Shown here: piece after piece, positions 7,482-16,420 of the stretch
Layout of the letters: the number at the start of each line of letters is the position of its first letter
Numbering within the stretch: position 1 is the stretch's first letter
Source: Acidobacteriota bacterium
GTDB lineage: Bacteria > Acidobacteriota > UBA6911 > RPQK01 > JAJDTT01
Assembly (NCBI GenBank): GCA_022827025.1
Contig: JAJDTT010000246.1
Location: forward strand, 1 to 48,525
Reading direction: 5' to 3'
DNA: 48,525 bases
The notes under the pieces: generated by a model
What the model was told of the DNA's origin: nothing
What the model saw: only the letters and a program-made list of their open reading frames with translations
Databases searched by the model: none
Translations under genes and position numbers: made by a program

Positions 7482-10400
7482 GCGGAAACCGAACTCCTCA
7501 TCGACTCCCGCCGGTAGCGGGAAGTCCTCGGCGCTGGCGGGTTTTTCCGTCCGCTATCCGGTGACCATCTGCGCCGTCTTCTCCCTGCTGCTCCTGGTCG
7601 GCCTCGTCTCCCTGTTCAAGATCCCCCTGGTGCTGTTTCCCGACCTGGACCTCCCCTTCGTGATGGTGCAGATTCCCTATCCCAACGCCACGCCGGCCCA
7701 TGTTCTGCAGACCATCACCAAGCCGGTGGAAGAGGCCGTGAGCACGGTCCCCGGGATCCAATGGATGCAGTCTTTCTCCACCAGCGGCAGGTCCGGGGTG
7801 CAAACCTTTTTCGATTTTGAGATGGACGTCCAGCGCCTCCGGGGGGAGGTGAGGGAGAGGGTCGAGCGGATCCGCAGCGAGCTTCCGGAAGACGTGGAGC
7901 GGATCGACGTGGTCAACTTCAGCACCGACGATACGCCCATCCTGGGACTGCGGATCGCGTCCGAGAGGAACTTGCAGACCGCCTACGAGTTCCTGGACCT
8001 GAAGATCAAAAGGCGGATCGAGCGGGTCCCGGGAGTGGCCGAGGTCGAACTCTTCGGAACCCAGAGGCCCGAGATCTCCGTGTATCTGAGCCTGGATGAG
8101 CTCCGAAGGTACCGGGTGGACGCGGGCCGGCTCTTCCGAAACCTTTCCGACATCAACCTGGACCGTTCTTTGGGGCAGTTCACGGACGGCGGAGTCCGCT
8201 ACGGCGCCATGACCCGGGGCATGTTCCGGTCTATGGAGGACTTCAAGCTTTTTCCCGTGAACGAGCGGGGACTGCTCCTGGAGGACGTCGCCAACGTGGT
8301 CTACGAGAGTCCCACGGCCCATGCCAGCCAGCATCTCAACGGCGAGTACGCAGTGGGTCTCTGGGTCCGCAAGGCGGCCGAAGCCAACACCGTGACGACG
8401 GTGCGGGACGTCGAAGCGGAATTGGAAACGATCAGGTCCGATCCCGCGCTGCAGGGAATCCAACTGGACGTCATCCGCAACGCCGGCGCGGAGATCGTCA
8501 AGGCCCTCAAGGGTCTCCTCACCGCCGGGACCGTAGGCGCACTCCTGGCTCTGGGGGTCCTGGTCCTCTTCCTTCGCAAGTGGAGTGCGGCCCTGGTGGT
8601 TGCCCTGGCCATCCCCCTCTCCCTGGTCGGGAGTCTCGGGTTCCTCTACTTCGGCGGCCTGAGCCTGAACGTCCTCTCCATGATGGGACTCATGTTGGCG
8701 ACGGGAATGTTGGTGGACAACGCCATCGTCGTGTTGGAATCGATCTACCGGAATCTGGAGCAAGGGGCAGACCGGCTGCAGGCAGTCAAACAGGGCACCC
8801 AGGAGGTGCAGATGGCGGTGATCGCAGCCACCCTCACCTCCATCATCATTTTCGTCCCCCTGGTCTTCGGCGCCGAGAGCTTTCTCAGTTTCTGGCTCCG
8901 CCACTGCGGTCTGGCCATCATCTTCGCGCTCCTCTGTTCCCTGTTCCTCTCATTGACCCTGATCCCCTTGGCCATGGGACGCTTTCTGAAGCTGGACCTG
9001 GCACGTGCCGCCGGCGGCGCACCGATCCCCGCCGGAGGTGAAGGCAACGCCCCTGCCGCCGGGGACGGACCGAAACCGGGCCGTCGGCGGATCATGGATT
9101 TCTACCTGAAACTGGTGGCCTGGCCGCTGAGGCATCGCTTCCTGGTCGGTTTCCTGATGGTTCCACTGGCGGTCGCCGGTTCAACCTGGCTGCTTCTCAA
9201 CGTGGTCCCCGACAACGCTCCGGACGCCCAGGAACCGGGCAGCCTCCGGATCAGTTACGAATTCACCGAGAACTATCACTACGCCAAGATCGAAAGGGAC
9301 TACGTCGATCCGGTCGAATCCTTCCTGGCGGAGAACAAGGAGGCCTTCAAGATCGACCAGGTCTTCAGCTCCTTCTCCAACAACAGCGCCTCGACCGAAA
9401 TCTTTCTCCACGACGGCGAGGTCAGCCTGGAAGAGATGGAGGAGATCCGCCTGAAGATCTCGGACGGCCTCCCGGTGATCCCCGGTTGCCGGATCGAGTT
9501 GTCCGGCCAGAGTGGAAGGCAGAACCGGGAAGGGATCAGCGTGAGCCTCTACGGCGATGATCCTCGAGTCCTGGAGAGACTGCTGCGCGAGGCCCGGGCC
9601 GGCCTCCGGCAACATCCGGACTTTTCCCGGGTCTCCGCGCCCCGGGACAGCACTCGCGAGGAGGTTCAGATCCGCTTGCGCCGGGACCTGGCGCGCCGGT
9701 ACGGCGTTTCCACTCAATCCGTCTCCCAGATTCTGGGGATCCTGATGCGGGGCCGGCAGGTTCGAGGCTTCCGCACGCCGGAAGGGGAGGTGGACGTCAT
9801 CGTCCGGCTCCGGCCGGAGGACCGGAGCGGGTTGGAAGACCTGCGTTCGGCCGTGGTGGGATACGGAGACGACGGCGAGGAGATCCTCTTGTCCCAGGTC
9901 GCCGAACTTCGGATCGAGAAGGTTGCGGCACAGGTCCAGCGGGAGGACGGGCAGACCTATGCCAACTTCTTCGCCACCTATGCGGGAGACAAGAGGGACG
10001 AGGGCATCCGGCTGATGACGGAGGTCATGGACGGCCTGGACTATCCGGCGGGCTACGGGTGGTCGCTGGGCTTCTGGACCCGGCGCAACCAGCAATCGGA
10101 TCAGGAGTGGATCTTCAACATCCTGCTGGCGCTCTTCATGGTCTATTTCGTCATGGCCTCCCTGTTCGAATCCCTGACCCATCCCCTGGCCATCATGCTG
10201 TCGCTGCCCTTTTCGGTAGTGGGAATCGCCGGCTTTCTGCTCATCACCGGCACGCCCTTCAACATTATGGCCAAGATCGGTCTCCTGGTGCTCATCGGAA
10301 TCGTGGTGAACAACGGCATCGTCCTCATCGACCGGATCAACACCCTTCGACGCCGCGGGGTCGACCGCCGCCGCGCCATTCTGCAGGGTTGCCGCGATCG

Positions 10401-10722
10401 CTTTCGGCCCATCGTGATGACGGCGACCACCACGGTCGTGGGCCTGATCCCGCTGGCCTACAGCTACAGCAGCTTCTTCGACCTGCGTTACTTTCCCATG
10501 GCCCGAACCGTCATGGGCGGACTCATCGCCTCCACGGTGCTGACGCTTCTGGTGCTGCCCACCTACTACACCCTCTTCGACGACCTGACCAACTGGCTCA
10601 GGCGAAGCTGGCAAGCTAGCGACCCATCGGCGGGTGGCAGAGCAGCGTCATGGAGCGGCGTGTTTCACGCGCCGAGGAGCGGCGTCCTTCCGGGCGCCGA
10701 TCTCCAGAGCGACAAAGATTGA
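7471..10722 (+). CDS. RND efflux permease, second of two
   Basis: A 1083-residue AcrB/HAE1-type permease. Its ATG at 7471 lies inside the end of the preceding permease gene (11-base overlap), indicating coupled translation. Recognisable parts are TM1 (YPVTICAVFSLLLLVGLV), the TM4 motif ATGMLVDNAIVVLESIYR, the TM10 region VLIGIVVNNGIVLIDRIN, and two porter loops. Two different adjacent permeases behind one adaptor recall MdtB-MdtC, which work as a heterotrimer; whether these two do so is inference. No TolC-like channel gene is present nearby. The final 30 or so residues (from about DPSAGGRAASW) are encoded by the hairpin repeats at 10657-10698 and have no counterpart in the family. Confidence 0.94.
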   Translation: MRDERKPNSSSTPAGSGKSSALAGFSVRYPVTICAVFSLLLLVGLVSLFKIPLVLFPDLDLPFVMVQIPYPNATPAHVLQTITKPVEEAVSTVPGIQWMQSFSTSGRSGVQTFFDFEMDVQRLRGEVRERVERIRSELPEDVERIDVVNFSTDDTPILGLRIASERNLQTAYEFLDLKIKRRIERVPGVAEVELFGTQRPEISVYLSLDELRRYRVDAGRLFRNLSDINLDRSLGQFTDGGVRYGAMTRGMFRSMEDFKLFPVNERGLLLEDVANVVYESPTAHASQHLNGEYAVGLWVRKAAEANTVTTVRDVEAELETIRSDPALQGIQLDVIRNAGAEIVKALKGLLTAGTVGALLALGVLVLFLRKWSAALVVALAIPLSLVGSLGFLYFGGLSLNVLSMMGLMLATGMLVDNAIVVLESIYRNLEQGADRLQAVKQGTQEVQMAVIAATLTSIIIFVPLVFGAESFLSFWLRHCGLAIIFALLCSLFLSLTLIPLAMGRFLKLDLARAAGGAPIPAGGEGNAPAAGDGPKPGRRRIMDFYLKLVAWPLRHRFLVGFLMVPLAVAGSTWLLLNVVPDNAPDAQEPGSLRISYEFTENYHYAKIERDYVDPVESFLAENKEAFKIDQVFSSFSNNSASTEIFLHDGEVSLEEMEEIRLKISDGLPVIPGCRIELSGQSGRQNREGISVSLYGDDPRVLERLLREARAGLRQHPDFSRVSAPRDSTREEVQIRLRRDLARRYGVSTQSVSQILGILMRGRQVRGFRTPEGEVDVIVRLRPEDRSGLEDLRSAVVGYGDDGEEILLSQVAELRIEKVAAQVQREDGQTYANFFATYAGDKRDEGIRLMTEVMDGLDYPAGYGWSLGFWTRRNQQSDQEWIFNILLALFMVYFVMASLFESLTHPLAIMLSLPFSVVGIAGFLLITGTPFNIMAKIGLLVLIGIVVNNGIVLIDRINTLRRRGVDRRRAILQGCRDRFRPIVMTATTTVVGLIPLAYSYSSFFDLRYFPMARTVMGGLIASTVLTLLVLPTYYTLFDDLTNWLRRSWQASDPSAGGRAASWSGVFHAPRSGVLPGADLQSDKD

Positions 10723-10744
10723 CGGGGCGCCCGAAAGACGCCCC
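10657..10744. repeat. Hairpin repeat cluster at the 3' end of the efflux operon
   Basis: Three short hairpins lie at 10657-10673 (GGCGTG-TTTCA-CGCGCC), 10681-10698 (GGCGTC-CTTCCG-GGCGCC) and 10724-10744 (GGGGCGCC-CGAAA-GACGCCCC, one mismatch). They share the GGCG...TTTC...CGCC layout of the cluster at 687-880 but have different inner stems. The first two lie inside the reading frame of the RND permease. The third sits between the convergent efflux and brxL ends and could act as a weak bidirectional terminator, although no T-run follows it. Confidence 0.75.
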
Positions 10745-10797
10745 TCCCAGTGGGCGCCAGGGATGAGGCCCCTCTGGAAAACGACTTGACGGTGCGT

Positions 10798-12858
10798 TCA
10801 GTCCAGTAGCGCCTTGAAGACGCCGTCGGCCGGGTCGCTGTAGAACTCGATATTGATCTTGGTCCAGAGCTCATCGGGCAGGTCGATCAGCGCCCGCCGG
10901 GACGACACGGGCATGAGCAGGGTGGCAGCCTGCTTGTCCACCGCCAGTTCCGCCATGGCGACCGGGTTGTGGATCAGTTCAACGGATCCTCCCAGGTTGA
11001 GCGGACCCACGATGATGGCGCCGCCGCGAGTGCTCCGTTCCAGAAGCGATCCGACACAGGCCACTAGCACCGGCAAACCGAGTCCTGCGCCCGATTTGTC
11101 CGCGTCGAACGGGCGGAGTTGGATCGTGTACTCGTGGGAACGGGGATCGCGACTCCCGACCAGCTCCTTGGCCCTCGCATAGAGATTCTGCTCACCCACC
11201 TTGACGCTCTGCCGGAATGCCGGGGGCGATGGCTGGTTCAGGATCTTGGCGCCTCCGCCCGGACCCACGGCCACCTCGATCCGGTAGAGTCCGACGCCTG
11301 CCTCGCCGCTGCCTGATCCCACCGCCCAGACTTGACCCGGCGGCAGCGGGTCCGAATCGATGGCCTCGTCGCTGTGCAGCTCCGGAGTCGCGACAAACTG
11401 CTCGACGCCGTCGACTCCCAACGTGAACGAGAAGTGAGTATTCCGGAACTCACTCTTGAGGCAACGCTTCTGCTGCTCCTTGACCCGGCGGCGTGATTCC
11501 AACGCCATGCGAAGAATCCACTCCAGCTCTTCATCCGAAACGGGCATCTCCGGGTCCGGATACAGCAACTTGATCAGCCCGGATGTGGTCTTGTGCACGG
11601 CCTCAATGTCGCGGCCAGAGAGTGCCCCACCCCAGAACACCCGGTTCTGAAGCACTGTGAGCCGGCTGGTCTGCCTCATACGCGACCAGCATTCGCTCAG
11701 GAAGTCGCTCACCAGTCCGAAGTGGCGGGTCAGGTGATCGTTGGGATTGAGCTTGGGAAAGTCCCATCCGGGGGCGTAGCCGTGAAGCCGGTCATGGAAC
11801 GCGGTGTCGTCGCGCATCTCCTTGGGCAACGGACTCAAGAGGTGTCCGATCCGTTGCTGTTGCTCGACGTCGACGTCGAAGTTTCCGACCATCACGATGG
11901 AGCCCTCGGCGCGGATGCTCTCTTTGCCCCGGCTGAACTCACCGGCGGCCATGTAACCTTTCATGATGTTGACGCCGTCCTTCTGGTCGAAGGAGATCCC
12001 GGCGATCTCGTCGAAGCACAGTACGTCGTACTGACAGACGAGACCGCGGCGGCCGTTCGCCATGTTGACGAACATCTTGGCCACCGTGGCCTTGCCGCCC
12101 GAAAGCAGATGGGAGTAGGGCGAGATCTGCTGGTAGACGTGGCTCTTGCCCGTCCCGCGCGGACCGAGTTCGACTAGGTTGTAGTTGCGTTCGACGAAGG
12201 GAATCAGGCGCAGTAGCGCGACCTGTTTCGCCCGTTCCTCCAGCGCTTCCGGTTCGAGGCCGGTGGAGCGGATCAGGAAGTCACGCCACTGCTCCGTATC
12301 GAACTTTCGCCGGCCTTCGGCCAGAACGTCGAGTACTCTCGGGTTCGACATCTGAATCGGACGCAGCAGACCGATGCCGAACGGGCGGCCCCGTTTCTCC
12401 TGGGCCGTGACGGGATCGTACGTCAGGGACACCTCCGCATAGAAGCCGTCGGCGAGCATCCTCTCGTTGTCCTTGACGATGGAATCCGCGACCTGCACGT
12501 CCTTCAGATGCAGACTCGGGAGCTCGGCGACGTAGCAGTCGTTCCTGGCGTCCAACCGCGCCCGGACGATGTCGATCAGCTTGACCGAGCCATTCTCCCG
12601 CGCCCGCGACTTGAAGATCTCCCGGTCGCTGGTCCGGACCGTCCGGCCCTGAAGCTGCCTTTCGACGATGGCCAACCCCTCCTCGATCTCCTCCTCGTCG
12701 ACGCTGGCGCAGTAGCGGCCAAGCAGGAACTCCACCACATAGGTCGGAACGGGGTATTGGCGTGCGTAGCGGCGCACCAGATCCTTGCGCACCAGGTAGC
12801 CCGGAAAGGCGCTGGCGGCGACGTTGTCCAGGTGGTCCATCTCAACGGATCGGGTCAT
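10798..12858 (-). CDS. brxL: BREX protein BrxL (AAA+ ATPase with Lon-like C-terminus)
   Basis: A 686-residue protein and the last gene of the BREX operon. An N-terminal domain of about 200 residues precedes an AAA+ core with Walker A GPRGTGKSH (232-240) and Walker B VLCFDEIAG (279-287), then a C-terminal Lon-protease-like fold (about 590-686, GLGLPVLVACVGSL... GPLNLGGSVELIHN). At the position of Lon's catalytic Ser (PSAG) I read DKSGAGLG, with Gly where the Ser should align, so proteolysis is doubtful. Published work on a BrxL describes a DNA-binding MCM-like ring. In BREX it is needed for phage exclusion but not methylation. Its ATG overlaps the pglZ stop by 4 bases (ATGA). The gene ends in a convergent region with the efflux operon. 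Confidence 0.93.
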   Translation of the reverse strand: MTRSVEMDHLDNVAASAFPGYLVRKDLVRRYARQYPVPTYVVEFLLGRYCASVDEEEIEEGLAIVERQLQGRTVRTSDREIFKSRARENGSVKLIDIVRARLDARNDCYVAELPSLHLKDVQVADSIVKDNERMLADGFYAEVSLTYDPVTAQEKRGRPFGIGLLRPIQMSNPRVLDVLAEGRRKFDTEQWRDFLIRSTGLEPEALEERAKQVALLRLIPFVERNYNLVELGPRGTGKSHVYQQISPYSHLLSGGKATVAKMFVNMANGRRGLVCQYDVLCFDEIAGISFDQKDGVNIMKGYMAAGEFSRGKESIRAEGSIVMVGNFDVDVEQQQRIGHLLSPLPKEMRDDTAFHDRLHGYAPGWDFPKLNPNDHLTRHFGLVSDFLSECWSRMRQTSRLTVLQNRVFWGGALSGRDIEAVHKTTSGLIKLLYPDPEMPVSDEELEWILRMALESRRRVKEQQKRCLKSEFRNTHFSFTLGVDGVEQFVATPELHSDEAIDSDPLPPGQVWAVGSGSGEAGVGLYRIEVAVGPGGGAKILNQPSPPAFRQSVKVGEQNLYARAKELVGSRDPRSHEYTIQLRPFDADKSGAGLGLPVLVACVGSLLERSTRGGAIIVGPLNLGGSVELIHNPVAMAELAVDKQAATLLMPVSSRRALIDLPDELWTKINIEFYSDPADGVFKALLD

Positions 12859-15176
12859 ACATCCACTCCCACGCGGGTCGACCGATGAGTCAGCACCCGG
12901 TCGGCTTCGTCCAGCAATACCAGCACCAGCGCCGCAGTTTCGTGTTCGTCGTCGGCCAGGACCAGGCTGACGGCGCCCTCGGTGTCGACCGGTTTCGACT
13001 TCGCCGCCACCGACTCACCGTTTGGCCGATTGAGCCGAAGGTCGGCGGTCACCGGACCGCCGCGGACCGCCGTTTCGATAAAACAGCGCAATCCCCGCCA
13101 AGTCATCGAAGTGATGCGGGCGGTCGCCATCGTCTCCTTGCCGCGTGTTACGACCATGTCCGGGATGAGGCATTCCTGGACGCTCAAGCCGCCGTGCGCA
13201 TATTCTTCGGACTTGTTGAAGCAAGCGATGCCGGGCGCCGTCGCGAACCACTGTCTGCTGTTCCAGTGCCACGGAGCGCGCGTGACCTCAGGCGTCGACT
13301 CGCCGGCGATGACCGCGCAGCGGGCCCAGCGGCTCTCGGTCAGGTGCTTCGGCAGGTCCACCTTGGGGAGCCCTCCGGGCAACAGCAACCACCCGTGATC
13401 CGTCACGACGCGCACCGCGGACCATCCGGCATCGAGGACGCTCTTGATTCGTTCCGCCAGGCGCTTTATCTCCTGGTCCAACTGGCGCGCGGCCCGAGCT
13501 CCCATGTCGTGGCCGAACTTGTCGAATGCTCCTGTCTCCAGCCAGCCGCGCGCCGGATGGGAACTCGGCGCGTCCGAGGCCGTGCGGCGGAGCAACTGGT
13601 AACCTTTTGCCCCGATCGCGGCGCGCAGCCGCGACGCATCTACCGGCTTCCCGCTGGCCTTCAGCCGCGCGCCGAACGCCTGGTCGAGCATGTCTCCGTC
13701 GACCTGATCGGCGACCGGAGTCACCGCCGGTTTCGCCGTCCCGGTGACCGTCGGCAGTGCCGCCCACCGGTGTCCCAGGTCGACCCGGAGACCGCGGCCT
13801 TCAAGCGACTCTGCCAGACGGTTGGCCAGGTCGAACCGCAGCCCGTCGACGAACAGGATGCAGCCGTCATCTTCCGCCTCCACCGTCGGTTGCCCCTCGC
13901 AGCCTGGCAGGGGCGCTCGTTCGACCGCGGCCTGAAACGCCCGCGCCGAGTCCTCCAGCCACGGTTGGAGGAGGTGGCGGACGGTCGCCTTGATCCACTC
14001 TTCGTCTTTGAACGGCGCGACGGCCAACGTCTCCCAGGCTCCCAGGTCCGCCTGCCAACCCCGATCGAGATAGGCCCGGGCCACATCATCGGGCGTCGTT
14101 CCTCCCAGGGCCTGCCGTGCCGCCTTGGCAAGATTGGCGAGGGGCTTCAAGACCTCCGCCATCGGGGCCGATCCCATGCGGGCCCAAACCCATTGCCGAC
14201 GCTCGCCATGGCGCTTTTCGAGTCCGATGATCGTCTTGTAAGCCTCATCGTGCTGGAGCGTCGGGATCGCCATGAGTCTGTCTCGGACGGTTTCCTCGTC
14301 CTCTTCGTTCAGGTCGGGCCACCGGTCCCGGTCGAAGGGCAACCCGCCCGACGGTCTGCCGCGCCGGAGCAGTCGGGCTATGTCGCCATAGCTGCGGGGC
14401 GCCTCGGCGAACCGTTCCCACACGGCCGCCCATGGTCCCTCGCCCCGCGCCATGAACTCGCCCGCCACGACATCCGCCTCGCTGGCAGGATCGAAATCCA
14501 GTTCGTCCCGGCAACGGCTGCAGAAGGCTTCCCATTCGTTTGATCCCAAGCGGGTCCGTGCGCCGTCCGGGTTCCCCATCCATCGCAGAAGGTCTCTGAC
14601 GACGTCGCCGGCGAGCATCCGGTCGAAATCGTCGCCCGCGAGGTGACGGCGAGCGAGTTGTTTCACCGGACTGAGAGCCACCTCGGGCAATGCCCGCAGC
14701 AACGCGTCGCGGGTGGCCCGATCGCCGGCGATGTCAAGGTCCAGGGTATTTCGTGAAGTCAGATAGGCGTTCACCGTCCAGTCGGTGCCGTTGGGGTGAT
14801 GCCAAAGTGTGCCTCGGAACAGAAGCTCCACCATCGGCTTCAATCGGTCCGGGCACTCCGCCCCGGCTCGGAGTTCCTGGCGAGCCACTCCGGGCAGGTA
14901 GACGATCGGTGGTCGGTCCTCGGGGAGATTCGGTTCGTCGACCGCACCGTCGACGACGCAACGCACCCAGACGGCGGGACCGGTGCGTCGTCCGGGTTTG
15001 TAGTCGCCCAGGACGAGAAATTCCGTGACCTGATCGAGAAGCAGGTCCTTCAGCGGCCGCCACTCCCGCTTCGGGTCGGTCCAGAGGACGGCGGCGGGGT
15101 GTTCCTGGCCGTCGAGTGGCGTGCCCTTGGCGCGCACACTTGCGACAAGGCGATCGAGGACAGTCTGCTCGCTCAT
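12855..15176 (-). CDS. pglZ: BREX phosphatase-like protein PglZ (type B)
   Basis: A 773-residue protein, close to the usual length. The N-terminal part has PAAVLWTDPKREW, GPAVWVRC, PPIVYLPGVARQELRA and ELLFRGTLWH, which match the PglZ type B subgroup. The central and C-terminal parts carry alkaline-phosphatase-superfamily metal-site motifs: LFVDGLRFDLAN near residue 440, VVTDHGWLLLPGG at 590-602 and YAHGGLSVQECLIP at 659-672. PglZ is a core BREX component required for both methylation and defence in type-1 systems. The start overlaps the stop of the upstream AlbA_2 gene by 4 bases and its own stop overlaps brxL by 4 bases, so it is translationally coupled on both sides. Confidence 0.94.
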   Translation of the reverse strand: MSEQTVLDRLVASVRAKGTPLDGQEHPAAVLWTDPKREWRPLKDLLLDQVTEFLVLGDYKPGRRTGPAVWVRCVVDGAVDEPNLPEDRPPIVYLPGVARQELRAGAECPDRLKPMVELLFRGTLWHHPNGTDWTVNAYLTSRNTLDLDIAGDRATRDALLRALPEVALSPVKQLARRHLAGDDFDRMLAGDVVRDLLRWMGNPDGARTRLGSNEWEAFCSRCRDELDFDPASEADVVAGEFMARGEGPWAAVWERFAEAPRSYGDIARLLRRGRPSGGLPFDRDRWPDLNEEDEETVRDRLMAIPTLQHDEAYKTIIGLEKRHGERRQWVWARMGSAPMAEVLKPLANLAKAARQALGGTTPDDVARAYLDRGWQADLGAWETLAVAPFKDEEWIKATVRHLLQPWLEDSARAFQAAVERAPLPGCEGQPTVEAEDDGCILFVDGLRFDLANRLAESLEGRGLRVDLGHRWAALPTVTGTAKPAVTPVADQVDGDMLDQAFGARLKASGKPVDASRLRAAIGAKGYQLLRRTASDAPSSHPARGWLETGAFDKFGHDMGARAARQLDQEIKRLAERIKSVLDAGWSAVRVVTDHGWLLLPGGLPKVDLPKHLTESRWARCAVIAGESTPEVTRAPWHWNSRQWFATAPGIACFNKSEEYAHGGLSVQECLIPDMVVTRGKETMATARITSMTWRGLRCFIETAVRGGPVTADLRLNRPNGESVAAKSKPVDTEGAVSLVLADDEHETAALVLVLLDEADRVLTHRSTRVGVDV

Positions 15177-16420
15177 TCTTCGGTCGCAGGCCCTTTCCGC
15201 ATCGTCAGCTTCAGATAGTCCTCGGTGGCGTCGAATTCAGGGTCCACGCCATTCACTTCTCGGAGCAGCGGGACGATCTTCTTGCGAACGCCCATGCCCC
15301 GGGCGTCGACGTAGCCGTAGTCTCGCAAGACCGCGAAGACAAGCGGGTTGCGAGCCGAACGTTGACCGGCCAGCATTTTTTTGACGGTCATCGTGTTCTG
15401 CAACGCGCCGGGACTCAGGATGTCCAATCGATCGACATAGCGGACCACTTCGATCTCCTCGTAGCGGGTCCAATCCCGATGAGCGAGCGCATTCACGACC
15501 GCCTCGCGGAGGGCCTCGACAGGATAGTGCCAGCGGCGCTCCCGGCGCTTGGCATCGTCGACATCGCTCGTTTCCTTTGAAACGAACGGCCGCATCGAGT
15601 CAACGAGAATTTCGACCAGACCCTTTTCAACAATCCTCCTTCCGCTACGGGGCGATTCCTTCCAACGGGCGATCAACGGGCCATCGAGCACTCGGTCGTC
15701 AAGTGCATCATAGGCCTTGTCATCACCCTTGAATGCCATCCAGCGGATGCCCGCATGGCGCATCAGGCGTTTTGGGCTGTATCCGAACAGCAACAGACCC
15801 GCGATGGTACACAGCGGGGGACCATCCGGACGCTCGGCCATGAAGCCCAGTCCGCACAGCCGTTCACCCCACGCCTCTTCGGAGGTTGGGGTTTCATGAT
15901 CGCCGACGATGGTCGTGAGATAGTCCTTCAACCGTTCCCGGCTGAGGTCGATCAACCCACTGCCCGAGACCGGAAGCAGTTCGGTGTGAAGCATCCCGCC
16001 GACCGCGAACAGACGCGCTTGGGTTTCACGCCTGGCGCGCCGAGCGACGTTGCCGGCGCGTATGAAGATCTCCTCTCGACCGTTATGGCGGACGACGTAG
16101 GGTCTGGCCGTACCTTGCGACAAGCTGACGACAGCTACCCGTCGGTGGTCGTCTACCTGAATCTCCTCGTAGAACGGCAGGATCATCGGATGGACCTTGC
16201 GCCCAAATACCTTGTCCATGACCCAGGTTTCGAGATCGGGTCGGCGAATACCTGTGATGGTACCGTCGTCTTCTACGCCAAGTAGAATTCGGCCGCCTCC
16301 GAGGTTGGCCAGCGCAACCACCTCTTTGGCAATCTGCTCCGGACGCAGATCATCACATTTGAACTCCACTCCGGAGTTTTCGCCGTTGGAAATCAGTTCA
16401 AGAAGCTCTGATTTTGTCAT
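15173..16420 (-). CDS. AlbA_2 (Schlafen-like) / HATPase_c_4 protein, second copy
   Basis: A 415-residue protein. Residues 1-120 form an AlbA_2/Schlafen AAA_4-type domain (SGVEFKCDDL, EVVALANLGGGRILLGVEDDG, REEIFIRAGN). A connecting region and a HATPase_c_4 domain follow (ALREAVVNALAHRDW at about 310, RLDILSPGALQNTMTV, DARGMGVRKKIVPLL). This architecture is often mis-named 'RecG-like helicase'. Family members include transcription regulators and Schlafen-type RNases; which applies here is unknown. It abuts the stop of the first copy with no gap (TAAATG) and overlaps pglZ by 4 bases, placing it inside the BREX transcript. It is only distantly similar to the preceding gene, so the pair is an old duplication or two independent recruits. 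Confidence 0.88.
   Translation of the reverse strand: MTKSELLELISNGENSGVEFKCDDLRPEQIAKEVVALANLGGGRILLGVEDDGTITGIRRPDLETWVMDKVFGRKVHPMILPFYEEIQVDDHRRVAVVSLSQGTARPYVVRHNGREEIFIRAGNVARRARRETQARLFAVGGMLHTELLPVSGSGLIDLSRERLKDYLTTIVGDHETPTSEEAWGERLCGLGFMAERPDGPPLCTIAGLLLFGYSPKRLMRHAGIRWMAFKGDDKAYDALDDRVLDGPLIARWKESPRSGRRIVEKGLVEILVDSMRPFVSKETSDVDDAKRRERRWHYPVEALREAVVNALAHRDWTRYEEIEVVRYVDRLDILSPGALQNTMTVKKMLAGQRSARNPLVFAVLRDYGYVDARGMGVRKKIVPLLREVNGVDPEFDATEDYLKLTMRKGPATEE

Noticed and set aside
4062-10614. Long antisense ORFs (about 1136 residues at 4062-7472, about 470 residues at 7498-8904 and 9181-10614)
   Set aside because: They mirror the RND permease genes, have unusual compositions and show no domain. 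They are expected in high-GC DNA opposite real genes.
12762-14543. 593-residue plus-strand ORF opposite pglZ
   Set aside because: pglZ on the minus strand has clear family motifs and coupled junctions; the plus-strand product is Arg/Pro-rich and featureless.
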